Positions 9,133 through 17,293 of a stretch of 64,000 nt of DNA are shown piece by piece; within the stretch, counting starts at the first letter, position 1, and each line of letters begins with the position of its first letter. Made by a program: the position numbers and the translations under genes. The notes below the pieces were generated by a model. The model was not told the DNA's origin and did no database searches. It saw only the letters and a program-made list of their open reading frames with translations. This stretch comes from an uncultured Gammaproteobacteria bacterium (GTDB taxonomy: Bacteria; Pseudomonadota; Gammaproteobacteria; Pseudomonadales; Porticoccaceae): positions 310,001 through 374,000 of the forward strand of contig CAJXQR010000002.1 of assembly GCA_913058345.1 (NCBI GenBank), given 5' to 3'.

Positions 9133-9756
9133 TTAAAGCTCCGGAGAGTACTTGATAAGGTGCTTCAGATCACCGAGTAAATCACTACCATCGTTTTCAG
9201 GGGTGTAATACATCATTGCCACTCCCTGTTGATCAACAAGAAACAAGCGCGAGTTATCAATTGTCCACTGGGCATTTGTCGGGCCTATAAGCGCCGAAAA
9301 TTCTGCCAAATCACCACGTACAACCGTCAAATACGGGTGCTCTCGCTTAAGGTAAGCATTCATTTCGTCATCGAGAGGGGCGCCAAGATTTAAGAACACC
9401 CGCTTTACACGCTGGGTTTTTTTATCGAGACGAATGTGAACTTGCCGCGAGGTATACAAAAAATCACGACAAGCATTCTCGCAAGTCCCTGCAAAAGGTA
9501 ATAACAAACGCCATTTCGGTGCCTGCTCCTGCCACAACCAGGCCTCACCTTCCTGGTCGGTAAGCGGCATATCCGCCATCACTACGACGGGGTTGAGTAA
9601 TGTACCCCGATTATTCGTACCTAAAATCGACAGCAGCCGATCTCGCTGACCATCGTTACTGGGAAATAACAAAAAGCCGCTCACCATCACAGCCAGGGTC
9701 GTGAAGATAATCAGCCACAGCGGCAACTTACTGGTTTTAGACGTTTCTTCATTCAT
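9133..9756 (-). CDS. Membrane-anchored SCO-like thioredoxin-fold protein of the cox cluster
   Basis: A 207-aa protein corresponding in position to the uncharacterised gene between surf1 and ctaA in Pseudomonas. It has one N-terminal membrane segment (about 12-32) and a periplasmic part with GTC-ENA-C, a CX3C pair at residues 92 and 96 like the SCO copper/redox motif, but no recognisable downstream His ligand. A role in oxidase assembly is inferred from position and motif. The ATG at 9756 has GAGAG seven bases upstream and is preferred to a TTG 18 bp earlier. Confidence 0.75.
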   Translation of the reverse strand: MNEETSKTSKLPLWLIIFTTLAVMVSGFLLFPSNDGQRDRLLSILGTNNRGTLLNPVVVMADMPLTDQEGEAWLWQEQAPKWRLLLPFAGTCENACRDFLYTSRQVHIRLDKKTQRVKRVFLNLGAPLDDEMNAYLKREHPYLTVVRGDLAEFSALIGPTNAQWTIDNSRLFLVDQQGVAMMYYTPENDGSDLLGDLKHLIKYSPEL

Positions 9757-9777
9757 TAAGCAACTCTCATTCAAAGA

Positions 9778-10611
9778 CTACTTATCAAGCTTTGCGGCTG
9801 AACTGCTCGCAAAACGGGTGCTAATATTTGAGTTTGCGAACAACGTTAGAATCACCAGGGCTAAGGCCATAGCAAACCACTGCACAGCATAAGCCGTGTG
9901 TTTCTCGGGCTGGACATTAACGATGATCCAATCAGTTTTCAACGCACTGCTGATGCTCTTTTCTAATCTCAGGGAATAGGGGTAGACCTTATCACCGAGA
10001 TAACGCTCCAGTTTGTCATGATCGAAATGCTGTATCACCAGAGGCGACACCCCGGTAGTCCAGACGTCATCGGCCAGCACCAGATGGGTGCCAAAAGGCT
10101 GATACAGGTAACCGGTAAATGTCGAACCCTCTTCCAAAGGCGGTATTCTCGGTAGTTGACTACGGTCGAGACCACCCGCAAGCCAACCGCGATTGACCAT
10201 TAGCCAAAACGATTCCCCGTCCTTCATTTCCACTTTGAGGGGTATTAGCACTTCATAACCGGGACGGCCTTTGTGGACCCGATTGTCGATCAAAAAAACT
10301 TGTTGCGGGTGAACCTCACCGGCCGCCGTCACCCGGAGGTAGCGCTGGGCGAAAGTAATTTTCTCGTGTTCTAACGCGCTATTAGCCTCTGTCGAGTCCT
10401 TTCTATTCTGGACGCTTGAAAACGCAACTGGTGCATTAGTCTGTAAAGCAGACTGAGCAGTGAGTATTTCTCGCTTTTCCTCTGCACGATGCAGCTGCCA
10501 AAACCCCGCTGTTAGCGTGATGGGCAAAAAGAATAGGGTGAAGGTCAACACCTTCCAGTTCCATTGCCATTCAAACTTTTCGGCGGGAGTATTCTGCTCA
10601 GAGCGGACCAT
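9778..10611 (-). CDS. SURF1 family cytochrome oxidase biogenesis protein
   Basis: A 277-aa SURF1/Shy1 protein that assists insertion of heme A into subunit I. The layout is the family one: an N-terminal membrane segment with GFWQLHRAEEK (about 41-51), a periplasmic domain with VLIPLKVEMKDG and VNRGWLAGG, then a C-terminal membrane segment with AYAVQWFAMALAL. It lies between the DUF2909 gene (divergent) and the SCO-like gene, as in Pseudomonas. The ribosome site before the ATG is weak. Confidence 0.93.
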   Translation of the reverse strand: MVRSEQNTPAEKFEWQWNWKVLTFTLFFLPITLTAGFWQLHRAEEKREILTAQSALQTNAPVAFSSVQNRKDSTEANSALEHEKITFAQRYLRVTAAGEVHPQQVFLIDNRVHKGRPGYEVLIPLKVEMKDGESFWLMVNRGWLAGGLDRSQLPRIPPLEEGSTFTGYLYQPFGTHLVLADDVWTTGVSPLVIQHFDHDKLERYLGDKVYPYSLRLEKSISSALKTDWIIVNVQPEKHTAYAVQWFAMALALVILTLFANSNISTRFASSSAAKLDK

Positions 10612-10652
10612 ATATGCTTAAATAAATAACTTCATCTATGAGGAGGTTTGTC

Positions 10653-10916
10653 ATGTGGCTGAAAGTCGTCATTGTGCTATTGTTTATCGGTATCGTCATC
10701 AGCTTAAGTAGTGGACTGATGTTTCTAGTAAAAGATTTTGGTAACTCGAAACGGCGCACGCTGTATTCACTAGGTATACGCATTACCCTGGCTAGCTTAA
10801 TGATGGGCCTTATCGTCTACGGCTATTATACCGGCCAACTTTTCAGCACAGCGCCCTGGGACAAAAAAATACACGCCCAACATGCCGAACCGGTGGAGTC
10901 GCCAACAAAACCTTAA
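10653..10916 (+). CDS. Twin-transmembrane protein (DUF2909)
   Basis: An 87-aa protein with two hydrophobic helices (about residues 1-25 and 40-62) and a short polar tail; it fits the DUF2909 twin-transmembrane family found beside coxC and surf1 in pseudomonads. The function is not established; a link to oxidase biogenesis is suggested only by position. The start is the ATG preceded by a perfect AGGAGG at 10641-10646; an ATG 15 bp earlier has no ribosome site. It is the only forward gene of the cox cluster, divergent from surf1. Confidence 0.85.
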   Translation: MWLKVVIVLLFIGIVISLSSGLMFLVKDFGNSKRRTLYSLGIRITLASLMMGLIVYGYYTGQLFSTAPWDKKIHAQHAEPVESPTKP

Positions 10917-10946
10917 ACCCGCGACAGATAACAAAATGCAGTGACG

Positions 10947-10977
10947 AAAATGGCCAGGTATTTACCTGGCCATTTTT
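10947..10977. terminator. Bidirectional Rho-independent terminator
   Basis: TGGCCAGGT (10951-10959) and ACCTGGCCA (10964-10972) form a perfect stem, with AAAA on the left and TTTTT on the right, so it works in both directions. It lies between the convergent DUF2909 gene and coxC and probably ends both transcripts. Confidence 0.92.
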
Positions 10978-10999
10978 ATGCGGAACTTAAAAATACGTT

Positions 11000-11902
11000 T
11001 TAGGCCAGTACATAGACAAACAAAAAAAGTCCTACCCAAACCACATCAACAAAGTGCCAATACCAGGAAGAAGCTTCAAAGCCAAATTGATCATCTGAGC
11101 TGAAGTGCCCTTTAAGGCCACGAATCAACTGAATCAACAGCATGAATGTGCCCATGGTCACGTGGAAACCGTGAAAGCCGGTCAGCATAAAAAATGTGCT
11201 GCCGTAAATGCCCGACTCCAGCGTCAAACCCATTTCTGTGTAGGCATGATGATATTCCTCATACTGAAGAACGAGGAAGATAAAGCCGAGAAGCACGGTG
11301 ACGCCCAACCAAATATTAAACTTTTTGCGGTCGTCATGCTTCATCGCATGGTGGGCAAAATGACAGGTAACACTTGAGGTAAGTAGAACAATCGTATTCC
11401 AGAGGGGCAGCCAACCCAGTAATTTATCCCACCCCGGAAAGCTTAAGTTTTGCCCAGGGCCTACAAACTTATCACTCCCTACAGCCTGAGCAGGCGTCTC
11501 CATCAGCGGCCACTGCGCCGTAAATTCTGGCCACACCAGATGAATCATGTCACTTTTGTCACCCTCACCGCCCAACCAAGGTAGAGCCAGTGTGCGAATG
11601 TAAAATAGCGCCCCGAAGAATACGGCGAAAAACATAACTTCAGAAAAAATAAACCAGCTCATACCCCAGACGTAGGAGCGTTTTAACTGATCGCTGTTCA
11701 TGCCCGCTATGTTCTCGCGAATCACTGTCCTGAACCAGACATACATGACCGCAATTAGCAGGGCGGTGCCGACTAAAAGAATGCTACTACCACCATCGTT
11801 GAGTGCAAACCCTGCACCAAGTGCCATCAGGCCAAGGGACAACGCGCCAAGAACTGGAAGGCGACTCTCCTCGGGTACGTAGTAATTGCTATCTGTTGCC
11901 AT
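11000..11902 (-). CDS. coxC: Cytochrome c oxidase subunit III
   Basis: Membrane subunit of the aa3-type oxidase. The 300-aa protein shows the subunit III pattern: WFIFSEVMFFAVFFGALFY, HFAHHAMKHDDRK, TGFHGFHVTMGTFML and the C-terminal SSWYWHFVDVVW. It has seven hydrophobic segments. The chosen ATG (MATDSNYYVPEE) has GGAG seven bases upstream; an in-frame GTG 18 bp earlier has none. It lies 50 bp after ctaG and is the last structural gene of the coxBA-ctaG-coxC operon, ending at a strong terminator. Confidence 0.96.
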   Translation of the reverse strand: MATDSNYYVPEESRLPVLGALSLGLMALGAGFALNDGGSSILLVGTALLIAVMYVWFRTVIRENIAGMNSDQLKRSYVWGMSWFIFSEVMFFAVFFGALFYIRTLALPWLGGEGDKSDMIHLVWPEFTAQWPLMETPAQAVGSDKFVGPGQNLSFPGWDKLLGWLPLWNTIVLLTSSVTCHFAHHAMKHDDRKKFNIWLGVTVLLGFIFLVLQYEEYHHAYTEMGLTLESGIYGSTFFMLTGFHGFHVTMGTFMLLIQLIRGLKGHFSSDDQFGFEASSWYWHFVDVVWVGLFLFVYVLA

Positions 11903-11951
11903 TTTTTTTCTCCAATTCACCGCACTATTAGATACGGTAACTAACAGGTAA

Positions 11952-12503
11952 TTAGTTTATTGTTGCCACTTCAGCTGCTGTCGCTTCCGTTACATCAAAG
12001 AGGGTATAAGATAAGGTAATAGTGGTCACACTAGCTGGCAGCTCCGGGTCAACGATAAACACCAGCCCCATTTTTGTTTCTTCACCCGCCTTTAGTGGCT
12101 GCTGGTTAAAGCAAAAACACTCGGTTTTATGAAAAAACTCAGCCGCGTTGTCCGGCGTAATATTGGGTATAGCCTGAGCAACCATATCTCGCGAGGTCGG
12201 ATTCCGTGCATAAAATTCAACCGATGTTTTCTCCCCCGGGTGAACACGAACCTGATACTCCATCGGTGAAAAATCCCAGGGCATAGCACCATTATTGGTT
12301 GCTACAAACTGAATTTTAACCTCCCGCTGCGCATCGACTGCCGCCTCGGTGCCCTCGTACTGCCCTTTGGTTTTACCGCCAATACCAGTGATCTCACAAA
12401 ACACATCGTATAAAGGCGGCATTAAAAAAACTGCAAAGAGAAACATGCCAATCGCCGCTACCACTAACTTCAGGGTGACTTTTTGCGTCGCATTGATTGC
12501 CAT
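11952..12503 (-). CDS. ctaG: Cytochrome c oxidase assembly protein CtaG/Cox11
   Basis: Copper-delivery factor for the CuB centre of subunit I. The 183-aa protein has one N-terminal membrane anchor (about 10-33), a conserved C36 just after it, and the Cox11 copper signature EC129-F-C131-FNQQPLKAGE in an immunoglobulin-like periplasmic domain. It lies 21 bp after coxA and upstream of coxC, the usual place. Confidence 0.95.
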   Translation of the reverse strand: MAINATQKVTLKLVVAAIGMFLFAVFLMPPLYDVFCEITGIGGKTKGQYEGTEAAVDAQREVKIQFVATNNGAMPWDFSPMEYQVRVHPGEKTSVEFYARNPTSRDMVAQAIPNITPDNAAEFFHKTECFCFNQQPLKAGEETKMGLVFIVDPELPASVTTITLSYTLFDVTEATAAEVATIN

Positions 12504-12523
12504 GTTAAATATTCTCCTCGCGT

Positions 12524-14077
12524 CTACTTAACTTCAGGGGGTGTTGAGAACGTGTGGAAAGGCGCTGGTGTGGGTAATGTCCACTCCAGGCCCTCTGCAC
12601 CTTCCCAGGTTTTCTCTACACTCGTGGGCTTACCTGCAACGATAGTGCGAATAACGTTGTAGAGGAACATCAGCTGAGCCGCACCGTACATGAAAGCGCC
12701 AATGCTCGACACCATGTTCCAGTCGGTGAACTGCAAGGCGTAATCTGCATAACGACGTGGCATGCCGGCAAGACCCAAAAAGTGCTGGGGGATGAAGGCA
12801 ATGTTGAAACCGATAAAGGCAATCCAGAATTGCACTTTACCCATAGTTTCATCGTACATTTTGCCGCTCCACTTAGGCAGCCAATAGTAAACCGCAGCCG
12901 TCATAGAGAACACCGCGCCTGCCACCATCACATAGTGAAAGTGGCCGACCACAAAATAACTATCGTGGTACTGAATATCCGCCGGTGCTACCGCTAACAT
13001 CAAGCCGGTAAAACCACCAAAGGTGAACAGAATAACAAAGGCAATAGCAAACAACATTGGCGTTTCAAAGCTCAGTGAGCCTTTAAACATCGTGGTTATC
13101 CAGTTAAAGACCTTCACCCCTGTCGGTACAGCAATCAACATAGTGGCATACATAAAGTACAGCTCACCGGCTATCGGCATACCGGTGGTAAACATGTGGT
13201 GAGCCCAAACGATGAACGACAAGAAAGCAATTGCCGAGGTTGCATAGACCATCGAAGAGTAGCCAAATAGCGGTTTCCGGCTAAAAGTTGGAATGATCGC
13301 AGAGACCACACCAAAGGCTGGCAAGATGATGATGTACACCTCAGGGTGGCCGAAGAACCAGAATATATGCTGGAACAATACTGGATCACCACCACCCGCA
13401 GCATCAAAGAAGCTGGTGCCAAAGTTAATATCCATCAACATCATGGTAACTGCACCAGCCAAAACGGGCATAACAGCCACTAACAAGAAAGCTGTAATTA
13501 ACCAGGTCCAGACAAACAAGGGTAGTTTCATCATGGTCATGCCAGGCGCCCGTAAATTTAGCACCGTGGCGATAATGTTAATAGCGCCCATGATCGATGA
13601 AGCACCAATAATGTGAATACCAAAAATAAAGAAGTTGACCGTGTCAGGCGCGTAGGTAGTGGACAAGGGTGCATAGAACGTCCAACCGAAATTCGGCGCA
13701 CCGCCTTCCATAAACAAGGTGGAAGCTAGCAAAGAGAAACCGAAAGGCAAGATCCAGAAACTGAGGTTATTCATCCTTGGTAGTGCCATATCCGGCGCAC
13801 CAATTTGCAGAGGAATCATCCAGTTCGCCAGACCAACGAAGGCGGGCATAATTGCCCCAAAAACCATCACCAGGCCGTGCATGGTAGTCATCTGATTAAA
13901 AAACTCAGGCTTAACTAATTGCATTCCCGGAGCAAATAATTCGGCGCGAATAATCATCGCGAACGAACCGCCGAGTATGAACATTGCAAAACTGAACCAC
14001 AGGTACATCGTACCTATGTCTTTGTGGTTGGTGGCGAATAACCAACGACCAATACCCTTTGCGGGACCGTGTGCCAT
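12524..14077 (-). CDS. coxA: Cytochrome c oxidase subunit I
   Basis: Catalytic heme-copper subunit (517 aa, twelve predicted membrane helices) that reduces oxygen to water and pumps protons. Visible signatures are the low-spin heme ligand in TTMHGLVMVFG, the CuB/Tyr motif WFFGHPEVYIIILPAFG, the HH pair in WAHHMF, and the heme-ligand region HFHYVMVAG. Lys and Glu residues of the A-family proton channels appear to be present. It lies 12 bp downstream of coxB. Confidence 0.97.
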   Translation of the reverse strand: MAHGPAKGIGRWLFATNHKDIGTMYLWFSFAMFILGGSFAMIIRAELFAPGMQLVKPEFFNQMTTMHGLVMVFGAIMPAFVGLANWMIPLQIGAPDMALPRMNNLSFWILPFGFSLLASTLFMEGGAPNFGWTFYAPLSTTYAPDTVNFFIFGIHIIGASSIMGAINIIATVLNLRAPGMTMMKLPLFVWTWLITAFLLVAVMPVLAGAVTMMLMDINFGTSFFDAAGGGDPVLFQHIFWFFGHPEVYIIILPAFGVVSAIIPTFSRKPLFGYSSMVYATSAIAFLSFIVWAHHMFTTGMPIAGELYFMYATMLIAVPTGVKVFNWITTMFKGSLSFETPMLFAIAFVILFTFGGFTGLMLAVAPADIQYHDSYFVVGHFHYVMVAGAVFSMTAAVYYWLPKWSGKMYDETMGKVQFWIAFIGFNIAFIPQHFLGLAGMPRRYADYALQFTDWNMVSSIGAFMYGAAQLMFLYNVIRTIVAGKPTSVEKTWEGAEGLEWTLPTPAPFHTFSTPPEVK

Positions 14078-14089
14078 GTTAATTCTCCC

Positions 14090-15250
14090 CTATTGGCCTT
14101 GTTTGAATTTAAGTACATCGAGAGGCTGAACCATATCGCCGACATCGTTACCCCAAGCATTACGCTCATAGGTAATAATCGCAGCCAGATCTACCTCAGA
14201 TAACTGCCCACCGAAGGCTTGCATCGCCGTGCCACTGACACCGTTAACGACAACATCGAGATGCTCAGCTACGGGACCAAGGGCGATTGCACTCCCTTTG
14301 AGCCCAGGGAATGCACCCGGAATACCCTCGCCGTTAGCCATATGACAAGATGCACACGAGCGATTATACGCCGCCTCACCCTTAGCCATCAGCTGTTCGA
14401 GCGTAAAGGTTTTCTTAGCCATTTCACGCTCTGCGGCGGCCGCAACTTTTTTATCGGCCAACCAAGTTTCATATTCCGCTTCAGGGAGCGCGTTAATAAC
14501 GACAGGCATAAAAGCGTGGCCCTTACCGCACAGCTCCGCACAAAAACCACGATAAATACCCGGCTCATCGATTTTGGCCCAGGTTTCGTTAATAAAGCCA
14601 GGCACCGCATCCCGCTTGACACCCAAGTCCGGCACCCACCAAGAGTGAATAACATCTTTGGCTGTTAGCAAGAAACGTACTTTTTTACCGACCGGCAGTA
14701 CTAGAGGCTCATTCACCTCTGACAAGTAGTATTCTGTTTTTGGTGTCTCGTTGTAGATAGAGGATTCAGAGGTCGTCAACTCACTCATAAACTCAACGCC
14801 TTCGCCGAGATATTCGTACTGCCACTTCCACTGATAGCCGGTTACCTTAATATCGATATCGGCTTCGCTAGTATCATAGAGCTCAATCAAGGATTTTGTG
14901 GAGGGGAAGGCGACCCAAACCAATATCAAAACAGGTAGTATCGTCCACAACAACTCAACTGTTGTGCTTTCGTGGAAATTTGCAGCTTTATAGCCCTTCG
15001 ATTTGCGATGGGCAAACATGCTGTAAAACATCACACCGTAAACTACCACTGAGATCCACACACAAATCCAAACAACCGTCATGTGTAGGTCATAGATGTC
15101 GTTGCTGACACCGGTAACGCCCTGAGGCATATTCAGTAGACTCCACCCACTTGCATGTGCATCTTCTGCGTAGGCTCGTTGCCCTACAGAAAATAACAGT
15201 AACAGCGGGCTTAGCGCATACACGACAAGCTGCTTTACTCTAAATACCAT
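14090..15250 (-). CDS. coxB: Cytochrome c oxidase subunit II with fused cytochrome c domain
   Basis: Subunit II carries the CuA centre that accepts electrons from cytochrome c. The 386-aa protein has a signal peptide (cleavage after QRAYA, about 28), two membrane helices (about 55-80 and 98-117), a cupredoxin domain with CuA ligands H202, C237, E239, C241, H245 and M248, and an extra C-terminal c-type heme domain with C299-AS-C302-H303. The heme domain makes it a caa3-like subunit II, common in pseudomonads. First gene of the operon; GGAGAG precedes the ATG. Confidence 0.97.
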   Translation of the reverse strand: MVFRVKQLVVYALSPLLLLFSVGQRAYAEDAHASGWSLLNMPQGVTGVSNDIYDLHMTVVWICVWISVVVYGVMFYSMFAHRKSKGYKAANFHESTTVELLWTILPVLILVWVAFPSTKSLIELYDTSEADIDIKVTGYQWKWQYEYLGEGVEFMSELTTSESSIYNETPKTEYYLSEVNEPLVLPVGKKVRFLLTAKDVIHSWWVPDLGVKRDAVPGFINETWAKIDEPGIYRGFCAELCGKGHAFMPVVINALPEAEYETWLADKKVAAAAEREMAKKTFTLEQLMAKGEAAYNRSCASCHMANGEGIPGAFPGLKGSAIALGPVAEHLDVVVNGVSGTAMQAFGGQLSEVDLAAIITYERNAWGNDVGDMVQPLDVLKFKQGQ

Positions 15251-15700
15251 TGCCTATTCTCTCCGGATTGCTTTATTGACCTTGTTCAGAAACACGAGAA
15301 CACCACAAAGAGGGTTGAAACGACCCCCACTGGTTATCTGAACCCCCCCTACGCACCCACTTTTTGCAATTTTTGCGGGGACGCCTGCGACATTCTGTCA
15401 CTTCTTTTACCGATGACTTACGCCTATTCTATCCCCCATCTTCTCTCCTCAATAAACAGGCAAAAGAAAGAGGCGTAATATCGACGCGGCGCGCAGTATA
15501 TCAGAAGGCCTATAGCAAGGTCACCGGCAAACGACCAATAAACCGGGCTATTACCACAACCAATTGGTTAATCAATTGTCATACATCAATGACTTTTGGT
15601 GCTGTCTAACTATTTCTTGTTTCATCATTATTGAAGTTAACCTTGCGCACCACTTATAGATCACCTTGCTTTTCTTTTTATCTCAACTAAATTTCTAGCT
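15251..15700. other. Divergent control region between coxB and the 221-aa gene
   Basis: A 450-bp gap that must hold the coxB promoter (reverse) and the promoter of the next forward gene. An 81-codon frame inside it has no ribosome site, no recognisable product and low-complexity residues, so I treat it as non-coding. C-rich runs at 15322-15360 are notable. No clear coxB -10/-35 pair could be assigned. Confidence 0.5.
15631..15660 (+). promoter_or_regulatory. Candidate sigma-70 promoter for the 221-aa gene
   Basis: TTGAAG (15631-15636) and TATAGA (15655-15660) are separated by 18 bp and lie 41 bp before the ATG at 15701. Each hexamer has two mismatches to consensus. Confidence 0.4.
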
Positions 15701-16366
15701 ATGGATACTATTAATCTGCGCCACAAGATCCGGCGCGCTAACATTCTTGAGCACCAAAGCGGCCTGCTTGCCGCACAACTTCAGCTTAAAGCCCCTCTTT
15801 TACACCGTGCTATTAAAATAACCGGGGGCAACACCATCACGGTATTACTCGATTTTGTCGTGCATTACACAGAGCATGTTGCAGAATTTGTGGATGTGCT
15901 GAGTACTATTGGCGTCAACGCCAATTGCTGCGAATATACCGAGGCGGTAGTCAATTCTTGTATCAGCGCATTTGACCAAGCGCCTTCTTTATTGAGCGGA
16001 GAAAATGAACTCGCCAGCTTAATGGCTCAGGCCTATATTGCTCATCGCGTCATCGAAGAGGTCAACGAACATTTTTCGCAGCAGTGCAATGAGCCCTTAA
16101 TCCCGATGGATATGACTCGCTCTAATCTCATTATTCATCAGCTGATTGGCGAACCTTTGGCCAACCAGCTCGACCTTGTCGCTCAAAATATCGCCGAACA
16201 ACTGGAGCGCGACTACTTACGCCTGGATAGCGGCATCTTTGATCAAAATGCCAGCCGGGAAATTGCCTGGGGTATCGAAGTCACCCACTGGCCCTGCCTC
16301 ACTGACACGCTAGCAGTGGATTTGTTGTTGGGACAGGGTAGTAACAACGCAAGCTGCATTCACTAG
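15701..16366 (+). CDS. Uncharacterised 221-aa protein
   Basis: I do not recognise a family. The predicted protein is soluble and mostly helical, with no signal peptide, membrane segment or obvious catalytic motif. It has six cysteines, including a CC pair near residue 85. Codon use resembles the neighbouring housekeeping genes, so it looks native rather than recently acquired. It is a single gene between the cox control region and the convergent yheV-like gene. A promoter-like sequence lies 41 bp upstream, although no strong ribosome binding site is seen. Confidence 0.7.
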   Translation: MDTINLRHKIRRANILEHQSGLLAAQLQLKAPLLHRAIKITGGNTITVLLDFVVHYTEHVAEFVDVLSTIGVNANCCEYTEAVVNSCISAFDQAPSLLSGENELASLMAQAYIAHRVIEEVNEHFSQQCNEPLIPMDMTRSNLIIHQLIGEPLANQLDLVAQNIAEQLERDYLRLDSGIFDQNASREIAWGIEVTHWPCLTDTLAVDLLLGQGSNNASCIH

Positions 16367-16382
16367 CCCTCCCTAAATTGTT

Positions 16383-16613
16383 CTATTTTTTCACCCCCGC
16401 ATCGACAAACTTAATCGGCTGCTTGTCGAGATCACGGTTGGCCCGCGTTTCTAATTCTGCCGAAGGCTGGCTAAACAAGGTCTCCTCAGCGAAGTCACAA
16501 CTCACACACTCGCGACAGTCCTTCTCGCCTTGCCGGTAGACCACTAACTTATCCATCTCGCCACAGCGGGGGCAAACAGCTCCTGCAATAAAACGTTTAA
16601 CCACTTTTGTCAT
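16383..16613 (-). CDS. YheV-like zinc-ribbon protein
   Basis: A 76-aa protein with C14-PR-C17 and C36-VS-C39 pairs (a further Cys at 33), the arrangement of the YheV family of putative metal-binding proteins. The function is unknown. In E. coli and Pseudomonas yheV lies next to prlC (oligopeptidase A); here prlC is absent and the neighbour is the divergent gamma carbonic anhydrase gene, which also flanks prlC in Pseudomonas. Confidence 0.85.
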   Translation of the reverse strand: MTKVVKRFIAGAVCPRCGEMDKLVVYRQGEKDCRECVSCDFAEETLFSQPSAELETRANRDLDKQPIKFVDAGVKK

Positions 16614-16625
16614 CGCAAGCTCCCG

Positions 16626-16655
16626 TTCAAACCCAATAATAAAGCCCGGTATAAT
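16626..16655 (+). promoter_or_regulatory. Candidate sigma-70 promoter for the gamma carbonic anhydrase gene
   Basis: TTCAAA (16626-16631) and a consensus TATAAT (16650-16655) are separated by 18 bp and lie about 30 bp before the ATG at 16686, in the gap diverging from the yheV-like gene. Confidence 0.45.
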
Positions 16656-16685
16656 AACAGCTCACACAATGCCCAGGATTTAATC

Positions 16686-17240
16686 ATGCCACTCGAGAAT
16701 ACATCTGCCATCCGCAGCTTTAACGGCCACACACCAAGACTTGGCAAACGCTGTTTTGTCGACGCAGCAGCAACGGTCATCGGCGATGTCGAACTCGGCG
16801 ACGACAGCTCGGTCTGGCCTGGCGCAGTCATCCGAGGCGATATGCACTCGATTCGCATCGGTCAACGCAGTAGCATTCAGGACGGCACCGTGGTGCACAT
16901 TACCCACGCCAGCGATTACAACCCCGGCGGCTGGCCCACAACTATCGGTAACGATGTCACCGTTGGACACAATGTCACCCTCCACGGCTGTACACTGGGC
17001 AACTGTATTTTGGTAGGAATTGGCTCCACCGTGATGGACGGCGCCGTCGTGGAAGATAATGTCATTATCGGCGCAGGCACACTGGTACCTCCCGGCAAAA
17101 CCCTAAAGAGCGGCCACCTTTATTTCGGCAGCCCCTGTCAACAGGCGCGAGCACTCACACAAAGTGAAATTGACTATTTTCCCTACACCGCTGGCAATTA
17201 CGTGAAGCTTAAAGATCAGTATCTGACAGAAATTGACTAA
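16686..17240 (+). CDS. Gamma-class carbonic anhydrase family protein
   Basis: A 184-aa left-handed beta-helix protein of the YrdA/PaaY type, built from hexapeptide repeats from about residue 25 to 150. The zinc ligands of the class are present: H71 (TVVHITH), H95 and H100 (VGHNVTLHG). It may hydrate CO2 or simply bind metal, since many YrdA-type members have low activity. It stands alone, convergent with fabY. Confidence 0.9.
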   Translation: MPLENTSAIRSFNGHTPRLGKRCFVDAAATVIGDVELGDDSSVWPGAVIRGDMHSIRIGQRSSIQDGTVVHITHASDYNPGGWPTTIGNDVTVGHNVTLHGCTLGNCILVGIGSTVMDGAVVEDNVIIGAGTLVPPGKTLKSGHLYFGSPCQQARALTQSEIDYFPYTAGNYVKLKDQYLTEID

Positions 17241-17293
17241 TAAATCGCCAACAAAGCCTTAAGCTGTATGCAATGCCGCAGGTTAGGGCGCCA

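Noticed and set aside
15364-15609. 81-codon forward frame in the coxB upstream gap
   Set aside because: No ribosome binding site, no family resemblance, and it occupies the expected promoter region.
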